Assembly (NCBI GenBank): GCA_029204225.1
Contig: CM055106.1
Span: 14,760,393-14,824,392 of the forward strand
Length of the DNA stretch: 64,000 bases
Direction: 5' to 3'
Source of the DNA: Diphasiastrum complanatum
Lineage: Eukaryota; Streptophyta; Lycopodiopsida; Lycopodiales; Lycopodiaceae
This document shows, in pieces, positions 11,780 to 23,342 of the stretch. The notes beneath the pieces were generated by a model. The model searched no databases and was not told where the DNA came from. It saw only the letters and a program-made list of their open reading frames with translations. Position 1 is the first letter of the stretch, and every line of letters begins with the position of its first letter. The translations under genes and the position numbers were made by a program.

Positions 11780-12605
11780 TGTTGGAGAAAGAGGGTGTGT
11801 GAGAGAGAAAATGAAAATAGCTCTAAAAGAAACACACGAAAAGAAGCGAACTCGAAACTCAAAAAAGAAACAAACTCGAACGGAAAGTGTTCGTGCACAA
11901 CAGAATGAGCTATCTTACTCGTTCCCTAAGCATGACTATGCCTATCAGACATGAATAGAATGTTAGTGATTGAAATCACATTCGATCTGATTACGTAGCC
12001 AAACGTTAAGTAACAAAACATCAAAAAGATAATTTGTCGTGAACAGCTAGACAAATTATTAGTCGCGAATTATTTGCAAAGAGCTAGACTGAGCTCGACT
12101 GATAATCAGTCACGAAAGTCAAGATTAAATTTTAGTTGCAAACAACTAGACTAATAATAATTTGCTAAGAATAGATTACCAGATTAAACAATAAGAGAGT
12201 TAGATAGAATGTAGAAAAGCATAGCAATATTGACACAAATCTGAACACAGAACAAACAGAGCTGTTATCAGATTAAGTATAGCAAAATATACAGGTCAAT
12301 AACGTTGTTGAGCACAAGACAATAGTGGAGAAACCGCATGCTCTACAAAGCTAATCAAATCTGTGAAAGGAATAAACCTATCACTGACAATATAAAGAAT
12401 CGATGCGTGAAAGCATCTACTTCGTCTATCTCTGATAAGCTTCTGACGCTATTAAGCTTGTTGCTTGTTTCTCACTTAATTTCTCTCACATGTATGTACA
12501 AAATACGCAAATGATATTCAATATATACATAATTTTATAGGTGTGCAGATGAAGAAAGTACAAAGTGGATGTGCTGTCTGTGGGAGATCGGAGATAGATC
12601 CAACA
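11780..12605 (-). mobile_element. Ty1/copia LTR, 826 bp, intact ends
   Basis: Read on the minus strand the LTR starts TGTTGGATCT and ends TTTCTCCAACA. TGTTGGA/TCCAACA is a 7-bp inverted terminal pair, and the 3' end abuts the primer-binding site, so both boundaries are firm. A TATA-like stretch (acctataaaattatg) lies about 80 bp inside the 5' end. The 5' edge interrupts a gypsy RT frame at 12606, showing that it inserted into that older element. Confidence 0.85.
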
Positions 12606-13953
12606 TTTCTTTATCAAATCCGCAACATTAGGATTACAGCGATAGAACTTTGTAACCTTTGGAACTGCATCAGGTATTAAAGGTATAGTATGTTCAATAA
12701 CTGACGTCGGAATACTCTTGAGATCTTTACAAGTCCATGCAAAGAAATCTTGATATTTAATAAGTAACGTTCATAGCGCTTGAAACTGCTTAGGATTAAG
12801 TTGTGATCCAACTTGTACAATATTTGCTGGTTCTCCTGGTTTAGCAAGATTCATAGGCTGTGTCCTAGCTGGGCCATCGTAAACATCGTAATCTTTATAA
12901 GTCTGGGCGCTTGTTCTTTGGGTTCACGATGTGCTTTGAGTAACATGATAACCACATCATCCAGGGTATATCGTTTATAATGCTCGGGCATTTCATGCTA
13001 AACTTCATCTATTTTTTCTTTATCAAAAGGATTTTCCTTGGATCTTCGCTTAGATCCAAGCTACATTCAACACATTGAATGGAAAAGTGATCGGTGTATC
13101 CAAAGTTCGATCCAATAATGAAATCTCGTTCAAATCAGATTGATTATCTTGTTGACACATATAACCTGCTGTACAGTCAATTGTTGCAAGGGCTTGATTT
13201 CGGTTGACAGTATTGGTTTGAGAGTCGTAATGTACTCCCCAGTTTTTTATTGGTCGGTCACAAGTATGATCTGTTGTTGATGAATCATCATTCTCTTTTT
13301 GAGCCACTAGTTTGATAGTCCAAGTTACAAGATCAACCTTGACTGCACGTTCACGATTTTCGAAAGTGATTTTCTCGGTACCGCAGTCATGAATTACTTG
13401 CGCAACTCGTAACCATGGGCGTCCCAATAGGACTTGATAGACATTGGGTGCTTCTAGTAAGTCCATTACTACAAAAGTAATGACGAACAGTACTCCGGCA
13501 ATTCTGACAGGTATATCTTCAACCATTTCTCTTGGACGAACTGTCGTTTGATCAGCTAGCTTAATGGAAAAAGTCATAGGCTTTATCTTTGCAAGGCCCC
13601 ACTTTGCACATAGCTTTGTAGAAATCAGGTTAACTCCAGAACCGCCATCTATCACGGTTGCTTCGTATCGGCAGGGTGATATTTTTTTGTTCACTTTTTC
13701 AAGCTGCTCCGACATGGAGTACTTCATTAGATTCTTCAAATCCGGCACAAAAAAGTGGCTCTTGATGGACTTCTGGTTTAGCTTGTATTAAATTTTGCAC
13801 TAATACTTCTTTTGCTTTTGGCACCAACTTCAGGAACTCTCCCAATGAAATATTGATCTTACTAGGCAAAATATTCATGAGCAGTTCTGCTTGTGGTGCT
13901 TCTGGTTTAGTCATCTTGAAGGGATCTTCATGATGATGCACCTGAGCATTCAT
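12606..13953 (-). pseudogene. Ty3/gypsy gag tail, protease and start of RT
   Basis: The minus-strand frame at 13748-13050 contains a retropepsin core, ATVIDGGSGVNLIS, followed by LLGRPWLRV. The family active site is D-S/T-G, here D-G-G. Retropepsin cleaves the Gag-Pol polyprotein. Upstream, 13953-13699 (GEFLKLVPKAKEVLVQNL) is likely the preceding gag/protease linker. Downstream, weak frames show MPEHYKRYTLDDVV and FAWTCKDLKSIP..VIEHTIPL, which is the region just before RT in this clade. The pol frame ends abruptly at the copia LTR at 12605. The RT core is lost. Confidence 0.75.
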
Positions 13954-15258
13954 ATCTATACGATAATTATTCGGTGTTTACTGGTGAAGAACGAACTTCG
14001 GCTGTTGCTCTAGCCGCTTCAAGCTCCGCTCTCCTAACAATGATTGGATTGACTTCCTATGGAGCACCTCCAGGAGCAGCCATTATTACTGATCAAATCA
14101 TGCAGACAATGAGATTGGATTTAGATTTTCAATCAAGAATTATCTCATATCAGATCTGCTAGATCTCTTCCATTTGACGAGAATTAGATTCCTATACCGT
14201 GAAAAGATTTCTAAGATCAACCGATCGATACTTCTCAAAAATGAAAAATTCTCAAAATCAAAATCAGACTGAATCAGATTTGATCCAAAATTTGACAGAG
14301 ACTTGATCTGAAAAATCAAAACCTAAAAATAGAATGGGCGCAAGTTCCTTAGGCAAAGTTTGACTCGGCGAAGGTTCAGCAATGTTATTTTTGGTAAAAA
14401 CTCTCTGATCAGGTTTTTCTGACAAATTCTATGGCAATAACCTTCGTCGAACTTTCAGACTGAGAATCTGAAACACATAAAGCTAGGGTAGAATTGGCGA
14501 AGGTTCTTGGCACATAAAAGCACAGTTTCTACAATTTGGCGAGGGTAAAAATAGATATTTTCTATGATCCGGATAGAATGAATGTTTGTCAAACTCAAAA
14601 ATAATAATTTGGTACCCCGGCGAAGGTTCTGGCAAAGAATTAAGAGTAATACTGGTATTTTTGCAAAACAAAAACTTTTTTGACAAAAATATAACAATAT
14701 GACAACTGATCCTCTGAGAAACCTTCTGTTTCTAATATTATTCTTCGTCGACCTGGCAGTAGATAGATCTGAATCACACCTATGCACAGTGAATCGGACG
14801 AAGGTTCTTTTTCTATATTCTTAGGGTTTTGATGATTTTTTGGTGGTTTTTTAGATGTTTCTGGAAATTTGCTGGGATTGTTCACCCTTCAAACTGAAGG
14901 TCCTGTGATCAAAATCAAAGGTGCCTGCAATTCGGCGAACGTTCCTGAAAGAGGACAAAAAGTTATCAGCTCTAATGATGATTTTTTGTCTCCTTTTGAC
15001 CAAAATCTGACAGATTTGACCGATTTTTGTTGTTTTTTCTGATATCTCAGATCCAAATGGATCTTAAGATTGGTGATCTGAATAGCTTTTCCTGTTCCAA
15101 AATCAAATTAGATTTTAAACAAACAAATCCACTCAAATCAGACAAAATCACTCCCAAACTAATCCTAAATGTAGATTTAATACTATTCATACCACGACAA
15201 GATGCCTAATGCAAGCGAACCATCCAACAAACATGTTGCAAACTGAAAAATTGGTGTA
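13954..15258 (-). other. Gypsy leader region with a repeated GGCGAAGGTTC motif
   Basis: This 1.3-kb stretch lies between the primer-binding site and the gag/protease relic and has no clear gag frame. It carries at least eight versions of GGCGAAGGTTC. Plus sense: 14367, 14496, 14538, 14619, 14797 and 14933. Minus sense: about 14441 and 14743. Their spacing is irregular, 40-140 bp. They may be part of a structured leader RNA or the wreck of a tandem array. Confidence 0.5.
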
Positions 15259-15278
15259 GCTCCCCGACAACGGTGCCA
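15259..15278 (-). other. Primer-binding site (tRNA-Asp type)
   Basis: Read on the minus strand it is TGGCACCGTTGTCGGGGAGC, close to the TGGCGCCGTTGCCGGGGA primer site used by Athila/Tat-clade gypsy elements. It is preceded by TTTATCAATTT, a plausible LTR end plus spacer. Confidence 0.75.
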
Positions 15279-15282
15279 AAAT

Positions 15283-15450
15283 TGATAAATGAATCGTATA
15301 CAATGAAACTAGGTCTAGGCGAATTCTATTTGATATGATTGTGCAACAAAACTACACAAAAAGAACGAATCTTGTGGTTGCATAGAGACTGATTGTATTC
15401 CTAATTAGAAATACAATCAATGGGTATCAATTGTCTGTTGAGAAATCAAA
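15283..15450 (-). mobile_element. Truncated gypsy LTR end
   Basis: This is the sequence just before the primer-binding site on the minus strand, ending TTTATCA. It meets the RNase H frame of another gypsy element at about 15450, so only the 3' part of the LTR remains. The outer boundary is inferred from where the other frame begins. Confidence 0.45.
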
Positions 15451-16145
15451 TTGGATAATCCTTTTTGAATTCTCTCGGTTGGGTGAGCACTGCTCCGATG
15501 GCATACTTGGATGCATCGGTATGTACGTGAAATTCCTTGGAGTAATCAGGAGCCCGTAAAATAGGTGCATTGGTGAGGGCCCCCTTCAACTAAATGAATC
15601 CGACTTGTTGTTCATTAGGCTATTTGGTAACGACAACCACGTTATAAATTAATTGTCCTTTATAAGCAAAATCGAGAATTAAGCAGTGATAATAATTGGT
15701 GTGGCCTAGGAAGAAATAAACTTTGCGGATAGTGTGTGGTTCTAGTAGATTTTGAATGATCAAGACCTTTTCAGGGTCAGTTGCGATGTCATTTTTGGAA
15801 ATGATATGTCCTAAGACGATGCCATGTGTTACCCAAATTTGGTATTTTTCAAGGTTCAAAGAGATTTTGAAGCATTGACATTGGATAAAAAAAATTTCAG
15901 CACAGACAGATGACATGTTTCTTTTGAATGCGCTCCTAAATCATCCAAGTAAACTTCTAGGGTATCTCCCATTTGCTAAGAAAAGACAGCATGCATAACA
16001 TGTTGGAATGTGCTAGGAGCATTACCGAGGCCGAAGGGCATGAATTTCCAACAAAAGGTTCCCTAGTCTATGGCAAAAGCGGTTTCATGTTGATCTTCTT
16101 CAAGGATTTGAATTATGTTGTAGCCGCTAAAACCATCTAAGAATG
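15450..16145 (-). pseudogene. Ty3/gypsy RT-RNase H fragment
   Basis: Minus-strand frames read FLDGFSGYNIIQ and FAIDWGTFCWKFMPFGLGNAPSTFQ, then VYLDDLG (the Y-x-D-D catalytic box), then ISLNLEKYQIWVTHGIVLGH, RKVYFFLGHTNYYHCLI and [12 protein letters not shown]. This is the RT palm, connection and RNase H start of an Athila/Tat-like gypsy. The frame stops inside RNase H, near KDYPI, where the LTR scrap begins. There is a frameshift near 15910 and several stops. No integrase follows. Confidence 0.8.
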
Positions 16146-16450
16146 AGTAGGCTGATAGTTCTACAGTTGCAGCCTTGGACCCTTGCAATGTCGAGCTTCG
16201 ACCACCACTTGCTGGATGAGGAGCTCACTTTATTTTGCAGGTTCACGAATGTCTTTATCTTTCATTTTTCTGCAGCTCTTTCTTTTGATCCGTTACTTTT
16301 GGATCTCTTTGGGCTTCATAAGAGGGGATTCAACTATCATTGCTCCAGAGAGTTTCTTTTGATCAAGGTTGATTTGACTCATCTGTTGCTTAAGTTTTGT
16401 CCTTTCCTCCTCAGCTTCTTGGATCTTTCTTTTTATTTTTTCTAGTTCAG
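16140..16450 (-). pseudogene. Coiled-coil gag-like scrap
   Basis: The minus-strand reading is strongly charged and helical (IKRKIQEAEEERTKLKQQMS), then degenerates through stops and joins the gypsy RT at about 16145. It may be the remains of the gag of the copia element whose primer site is at 17378, but no zinc knuckle is visible. The identification is weak. Confidence 0.3.
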
Positions 16451-17377
16451 AAGAAATGGCTTAACCACAATCTAGCATGCTAAGCATCAGATTATGAAGC
16501 AATGAATCAAAGAATGAACAAAAGTACAAGATTTTAGTATATTAGCATTAGCTTCAACACGAGTTAGAGAGAGAAAACTAGAGAGATAACAAGAAGAATA
16601 GTTTCACATCTTCTCTCTTCTCTCTCTCATTTCATCATTATACATGGTTCTCTTTGGGTTCTACTACTCATTGGTGCACTATTTTGGTGATATCTTGCAA
16701 TCTTGTGTGCAAAATGCTCATCCAAACTTCATGAAAGCTCAGGGATAGATTCATTACATCTCTAAAAACGTTCACACCAAGTCTTGGGTGAGAATTTTGA
16801 GATCTACTCCAAGATTAGTCCAAAAAACATTAAAAAAACTTTGGTTTTTGACCAATTTTGACCAAAATTTGTTGGAAAAATCCACAAATTCGTGCAATCA
16901 GATCCAAATCCCTGTAAATCCATTGCATGCAAGCACCAAAAGTTCTGATTCTAGTCAAACATGGTTTCTATAGCCCATTTATGGTCCAAAAACCCCAATT
17001 TTTGGTCCAAAATCACTATGTAATCCACCTTTTGACTATTCCAACAACATGCAATCATTAGATCCAATCAATAATGACTGTAAAACAGCAAGTACAATCT
17101 AGAAAACGTTATACACCAGTACCTATGATCAATTTCAATTTAAAACTTCAATTTTAGGTGAAAAATCCACTAAAATCATAAAAAATCCACAGATTTCCAC
17201 CAAAAACTATGGAGAAACCCCATAATTATGATCTTTAGGGTGAAAGTACACCAAATTCAGAGAAGCCACCTACTTGGAAATCAATTCCACCACCTGGAAG
17301 TAACATGCAAGGAGAAATCCACAAAAACGGAGAAAATACAAGAAGTAGCTCCACCCTCTGATTGATGCAAATCCATA
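16450..17377 (-). other. Copia leader, no recognised coding sequence
   Basis: The stretch extends on the minus strand from the primer-binding site. No frame with a known domain was found. Confidence 0.35.
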
Positions 17378-17389
17378 GCTCTGATACCA
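17378..17389 (-). other. Primer-binding site (tRNA-Met type)
   Basis: Minus-strand TGGTATCAGAGC, one base after a putative LTR end GATCCTTTCA. Confidence 0.8.
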
Positions 17390-17390
17390 C

Positions 17391-18150
17391 TGAAAGGATC
17401 ACCAAATGAAGATCTGACTAGATCCTATTGCAAAACAACCAAAAGGACACCTGTGGAGCAAAACCACCCATCCAGACCTAGATCCCTCCTAGAGTTTCCT
17501 CCTGGACCTAGCCCCCAAGCCATAGTGAAGAACCTAAGAGAGAGGAGGAGAAACAGGCTCAAGAAACTGAATTTCCAATAGGAGGATGGGCGAGTTTCCA
17601 ATGGACATATTCTCTTCATGAGAGAGAGAATATTCTCCCTAGGATTCCCATGCAACCTATATTGAGATATTAACCTCCTATTCTTGCATTAAAGCAGTCA
17701 TTCACTATGCATGTGCTCGTATGTCCAATTATAGGTCTGGGCTCTCATATGATTATTAATTACTTTACAGGCCAAGCCCTGGAATGACGAGGCATAACCA
17801 ATAACCATATACACCTGGAGTGACCGGCTATCCATGTCAGAAATTATTCCGATTTCCTTATACAGGACATGGACGTAACAGAACTTGTTTGTCAGCAAAA
17901 CTTCAGTTTCAAAATTTGCCGATCTTGCCATGAAATCGCCCAGAGTCTGAAACTTTGCCATACACCCTCTACGAATTCCATCCAAAAAAAAAATTAAAAA
18001 ATCAGTATTGTGCCCGTACAACCTCCCTATCAGAATTTGCAAGTACTGTATTCGACTTAATTAGCCTGTTTGCGAGTTCTACTCCTGTCTGCAAGTTCTA
18101 TTACTCCAGAAAAGTCCAGATTCTTGCCCAAAATCACTATTTTGCAAGAA
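17391..18150 (-). mobile_element. Copia LTR, outer end undefined
   Basis: The sequence preceding the primer site on the minus strand ends TGATCCTTTCA, an acceptable LTR 3' end. The 5' boundary could not be placed because no second copy is present. It probably lies somewhere before the next LTR begins near 18150. Confidence 0.4.
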
Positions 18151-18154
18151 AACC

Positions 18155-18840
18155 ACACTACTCACCACTAACACTACCCACCATTAACTCTATACCACTA
18201 ACTAACATTCCACATGATTTTAGATAGAATGTGAAGGGAAGAGTAGAAGAGATAGAGGGGGGAAAAAAAAAGGGAATGAGGGTGGAGGTTAGGTCAAATG
18301 CTTCTTATGCTTGCTAATGGAGAAACATTCACTATCACAACCAAAAATATGTAAACTAGAAGCAAATAGAAAGCACAATAAAAAAGCATTAGCAAGTAGT
18401 GAATAGCAAATGAGGATGCTTCTCTCCAAAGTTTGGTAGAGTTTTCTCCTTCTCAATAAGCATGAAAATAGAGTACAAATGATGTGTTTTTATAAAAAGA
18501 GAAAGGCCCTTGCCCCAAAGTCCTATTTGCTAATATGTACATTGATCCTATCCATTCATCTTGGACCCAACTCAATCCAAGGGTCCACAAAAAGTACATT
18601 CGAAATCACAAGATTCATGTGAGTCCAAAATTGGACCCAACTTAAAAAAGTTTAATACTAAGTTCTAATCTTGACTTTGGGCCTCAAGTTTTATTTGAAT
18701 TACAAAAAGGGCCCAAGTCCATTATTTCTATTTACATTTAACTTGCGTGCTCATTGGGCCATGGGCTTATACGTGCAGGAAGCCATGCCTCACAACACAT
18801 TTATTAAGCCACTTCATTTATTTGCTCTGTGTTGGAAATA
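18155..18840 (-). mobile_element. LTR-a flanking CC-ORF copy 2 (3' LTR)
   Basis: This block matches 20745-21410 along its length. Shared tracts include TTGATCCTATCCATTCATCT, then TTGGACCCAAC, AAGGGTCCACAAAAAGTACA and CATTGGGCCATGGGCTTA. The two blocks bracket CC-ORF copy 2 in the same orientation, as the LTRs of one element would. TATA-like TTATAAAAA is present, read on the minus strand near 18495. Terminal bases are not clear-cut, so boundaries are within about 15 bp. Confidence 0.72.
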
Positions 18841-18891
18841 TCCCCAGACCCACGACCTGAAGTAGTGTCGGTCCCTCGGCACTCTGCCGGT

Positions 18892-20653
18892 TCAAAATAA
18901 AGTTTTCTTGGTCCGCCTTTGGTGGATCAGGTAATTAGTTACGTCCTCCATAAAATTGATTCTGTCGATTATTTTCAAGTCCTTGTTAGTGTGAAGGGTG
19001 GACGCCGATTATCCATCGTTGGTCAACCCATGCTTGAAAGCGGCCCGTCCAAGGATCGCCAAGGAGTGCAGCTCGATAATACACACGAGTTACTGGTAGC
19101 TGATCTTCCACCTTGTTGGAGGCTAATGCCGTATTTGGGTCAAAGAATATCGGTGGGAATAAATTGTCCCACTTGGTATCGATTTCCATGAGATACTCCA
19201 AGTCCCGGGCGTATGTTGCTGTCGCGCAGACGGTTGGGTCAGGGCAGTTGAGATATTTTCTGGAAAACTAGGTGAGAGCCCTTCGGGTGTCTACATCCAT
19301 ATTCCACCTGTACTTTGATGGAATTCTTGGCCAATTACAATTGTTGAGGGTGATTTTGTCCAGAGGGGTGTTACATTCCGTCCATTTGGATCGTCGTGTG
19401 CATGGCAAGAAATGTGCGTTCACCTTGAGTTGTTGTGGACTAGTCATGTATGCCCTAATGGTCGTAGGGTCACGTTCAAACAATTGCTAATGCCACTCTG
19501 GTTGTGGTTAAAGGGCGGGGAGTGCTTGCAGCTTGTTTCCTCTGATGGTGTGGGCTATGAATGAGATCTGTCAGCCATCTCTTGAAGTCTCATGGGGATA
19601 TTTAGATAAAAACTTGTTGATTTTCTCCTCCGCAGACTAGGAGAAATGGATCGCGAGCCTTGAGATGTGGAGGCTTGACCTTCCCCTTGGCTTTGAATCA
19701 AACCTGTGTCCTGGCCTTGATCTTGGCCTTGTGTATCCGCTCCTATATCAGGGGGCCCTTGATCTTGTGCGCCTGATTCCTAATCTTGACCGCTTGCCCC
19801 TATTGCTTGTGTCTCTTTGTCCTAGTAGCTGGAGCTTGCATGTGCAGCGTCAAAGATAGGTGGCGCTGGAATTGCCACCGGGGCTAACTGAAGTCCCCGC
19901 TTCATGAATCTTTGGCAAGCCTTGAGGGCTTGTTTTGCTTGGGTGAGCTCCTGATTTGCACTTGCTCTGTACTTGTCGAATTCCAGTGGTAGCCATTTAA
20001 TGTCTGGCTATATACCTATACCTGATGCCTGAAAAGATTCATCTCTGCTTGGGAGCGTGGCCTTGAATCAGGTGCCGGTTGGGCTAACCAGATGAATTTT
20101 TTGCTTTGCAGTGCTTGCACCTCTGCGTGTTTTATGCTTCATATATCTGGAGTTGCGTCTAGAGGGGGGAAAGCCGTTGGGACGCTTCTGATTGAATCTC
20201 CTACACCTTTGTGGAGGCATCCGTAAGTTCTTTGGAGAGGCTCTGGATATACTAATTGAGGTCATCCTCCTTTTGTTGCAACTTTGTGATCTTCCAGTGC
20301 CCGTCTTGCTAATGTTGTTGAGCTATTATTAGCTCTTGCTATAGCTTTGTGATTTCTACTCGAAGCTGGGTGTTGTTGGTTGCAAGATGCAGTACCCGGC
20401 TGTCCAATGAGGCTCTGGCTGCTACCCCGTCCTGGATATAAGTCCCCAGGGCTTGGTAGGCCATCATGATGTCTAAGGGAGCAGCCGATACGCTTGTGCT
20501 AACAGGGGCTTGTTGTGTGGAGGCCCCGACGACCTGTACCGTATCTTCGTCATCTTTGACCAGCTTCTCCGGTGATCGCATGCCATCGGGTGCGGTGGGG
20601 TCAACTGTAGGGTCGAAGATCTTGCATAGTACAGCCCTCCCGCCTGTCAACAA
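18892..20653 (-). pseudogene. CC-ORF copy 2, lying directly between two LTRs
   Basis: The family is not recognised. The N-terminal part includes MMAYQALGTYIQDGV and LHLATNNTQLRVEITKL, with heptad-like spacing. After a Pro/Gln-rich linker comes the conserved C-terminal domain: KVNAHFLPCTRRSKW, TPLDKITLNNCNWPRIP, FFDPNTALASNKVEDQLP, RVYYRAALLGDPW and RFQAWVDQRW, ending YLIHQRRTKKTLF and a TGA at 18892. Several stops are visible, many of them TAG where copy 3 has Gln. It is bracketed by LTR-a and LTR-b with no gag, RT or integrase, so the unit is non-autonomous. Coiled-coil structure suggests self-association, but function is unknown. Confidence 0.65.
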
Positions 20654-20744
20654 GGGTTAGTTCACTGGATAGGTACCTAACTATGCATAGATGCTACTTT
20701 TAGTTAGTTTTTTACTTTTTGTCTAACTCTACCTCCCCTAACAC

Positions 20745-21410
20745 TACTCACACTAACTCTACTCCCCTAACTAACTTCATCATGATTGTTGGTGAAGAAA
20801 AAGGATAGAATAGAAGAGGAAGAAGAAGGAGAAGAGAGGAAGAGAGAGAGATGAGATGGAGGTTAGCTCAAATGCTCAATTTCATTGCTTATGGAAAAAC
20901 CTTAACTAGCATAAACAAAAAGCACGAGAAATGGAAATAACAAGCAACCACAACAATAGCATAAGCAAGAGTGATTAGCAAATGAGGATGCTTGGGCTCT
21001 CAAAATGATAGAGTCTGCTCCTCTCTATTAAGCATCGAAATAGAGTACAAATGGTGCCTTTTTATAAAATGGGGAAGGCCCATGCCCCAAAATCCTATTG
21101 GCTATATACATTGATCCTATCCATTCATCTTGGACCCAACTTGATCCAAGGGTCCACAAAAAGTACATTGAAATTCACAAGATTCATGTGAGTTCCAATT
21201 TGGACCCAACTTTAAAAAGTAATCTTCTAAGTTTAAAAATGACTTTGGGGCTCTAGTTTTATTTTAATTCAAAGGCCCAAGTCTATTTTATTTTATTTAC
21301 AGCTTAAGCTTGCATGCTCATTGGGCCATGGGCTTATGCGCGTAGGATGTCATGCCCTCGCAGCACATTTTATTAGTTGATTTTATCTATTTACAATTTG
21401 TTGGGAATAC
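20745..21410 (-). mobile_element. LTR-b, shared edge of two elements
   Basis: It matches LTR-a (18155-18840) nearly end to end. On the minus strand it follows the stop of CC-ORF copy 3 and a short purine-rich tract (ctattagggg), so it can be the 3' LTR of the gypsy element to its right. It also precedes CC-ORF copy 2, so it can be the 5' LTR of the compact unit to its left. A TATA-like TTATAAAAAGG on the minus strand lies near 21060. Sharing one LTR suggests recombination or a nested arrangement. Confidence 0.72.
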
Positions 21411-21464
21411 CCCTAATAGGACCCACGGCCTGAAGTAGTGCTGGTCCCTTGGCACTCGGCCGGT

Positions 21465-23342
21465 TCAGTAAAGAGTCTTCTTGGCCCACCTTTGTTGTAT
21501 CAGGTAGCCTGTGACGTCTTTCATAAAGTTGAGGTAGTCCAGTTTCTTCAAGTCCTTGGGCATGTAAAGGGACTTGTGGTCTCCTGTCAACCAGTCTTGG
21601 TCGACCCACGCTTGGAATCTGCGTGTTCATGGAACGCCAAGAAGGGCAGCTCGGTAATACACACGAGCGATTGGCAGTTGATCTTCGACTTTGTCGGAAG
21701 CTAGCGCCTTATTAGGATCAAAGAATATGGGGGGAAGAAAATTGTCCCATTTTGTTTCAATCCCCATTAAATGCTCTAAGTCTCGGGCGTAAGTGGCTGC
21801 CGCGCGGAGAGCCCTTCTAGCATCTACATCCGTATTCCAACCGTACTCTAATGGAATGATCGGCCAATTGAAGTTTTGAATTGTGATCTTGTCCAGAGGG
21901 GTGCCGCATTCCACCCATTTGGATCGTCGTGTGCATGGCAGGAAGTGCGCGTTCACCCGTAATTGTTGCGGACTTGTCACATAGGCTCTGATGGCCGCAT
22001 GGTCTCTTTCAAACAGCTGTTGATGCCACTCTGGTTGTGGTTGGAGGGCGGGTAATGCTTGCAGCTCCTTGCCCTTTATTATCTGATCTGAAAACGATAT
22101 CTGCCAGCCGTCTCTTGATGACTCGTGGGGATGTTTTGATAGGAATTCATTTATTTTTTCCTCCATGGACTTTGGTCTTCGGAAGGCCCGGCTGGCAGAT
22201 ATGGTGCGCGAACCTCTGGATGATGTTGTCTGTCCTTCCTCTTGGCTTTGGTTGGTACTTGCGCCTTGGCCTTGGTCTCGCGTCTCAGCTCCCATATCTG
22301 TTGGTCCTTGGTCTCGGCCTTCGGACCCTTGATCTTGACTAACCCCCCCGGTTGCTTGCTGCCTTTGGTCTTGGCTCGTACTGGCCTGTGCAACGTAAAA
22401 AATAAGTGGCGGTGGAATTACCACGGGGGTGGGCTGGGCCTTCTTCTCCATGTACTGTTGACAAGCCTTGAGGGCTTGTTTGGCCTGGGCGAGCTCGTGA
22501 GTTGCGCTTGCCCGATATTTATCAAACTCTGCCTGATAGCTATTTAATGTCTGGTTATATACCTGCACCTGACGCCGAAAGAGATCCATCTCTGATTCAG
22601 ATAGTGGCCTTGAGTCTGGTGCAGGTTGAGCTAACCAGAAGAGCTTTTCACTTTGTAGGGCTTTGACTTCTACCCCCAGGTGCGTATTCTCTGCTTCGTA
22701 AATCTGTAGTTGCACCTAGAGAGGAGCAAGCCATTGGAATGCTTCAGATTGAAGCTCCCGCACCTTCGTGGAGGCCTATGTCAGTGCTTTGGAGAGGCTT
22801 TGGATATATAGATTGAGGCCCTCCTCCTACTGCAGCTTGGCAATCTCTCGATGCCCTTCTTGTTCATGTTGTTGAGCTAGAATCAGCTCGTGCTGCAGCT
22901 TCATGAGTTCTGCTCGCAGCTGTGTGTTGCTTGTTGCCAGGTGTAGTACCTTGCTTTCCAAAATGGCTTTGGCTGTTACCGCCTCCGGGATGTATTTGCC
23001 CAGAGTCTGGTACGTTGTCGTTAAGTTGGTGGGAGCAGTCAGTACACTGGCACTGATCGTTGGACCTGATGTCATTTGGGGCAGTGGGATCAGCCCGATC
23101 TGGCGATGTATGAAAATGGTTTGAACAAATGCGTGATCAGGCAAAGGTTGGTTGCCCTCAACAACCTTTGGTGGTGAAACATGTGGGGTGCGAGAAGCAA
23201 CAGTGGAAATGTGGTTGAGGACGGTCTGTCCAAACGAGAGGATGGGAGGGACAGAGGGAAACTGAAGTGTGGTGTGGAGTACAGATGGTGAGGATGGAGC
23301 GGAAATGGTCTGGTGTGGGGGTGAAAAGTTGATGACTTGCAT
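21465..23342 (-). pseudogene. CC-ORF copy 3, downstream of gypsy integrase
   Basis: This ORF begins with an ATG at 23342, overlapping the end of the integrase frame by about 185 bp in another frame, and ends at a TGA at 21465 before LTR-b. Residues 1-90 are Pro/Ser-rich. A coiled coil follows (ILESKVLHLATSNTQLRAEL), broken by TAG codons near 22825, 22766 and 22716. A second coiled-coil part (IYEAENTHLGVEVKALQSEK) and a Gln/Gly-rich linker come next. The conserved domain carries HPHESSRDGWQISF, RAYVTSPQQLRVN, RRSKW, TPLDKITIQNFNWPIIP, FFDPNKALASDKVEDQLP and RVYYRAALLG. A TGA replaces the Trp of copy 2 near 21627. The position between integrase and LTR is where env-like genes sit, but no signal peptide or membrane segment is seen. 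Confidence 0.68.

Noticed and set aside
21438-22547. Plus-strand open frames opposite CC-ORF copy 3
   Set aside because: They are shadows of the conserved minus-strand frame and share no conserved motifs with other copies.
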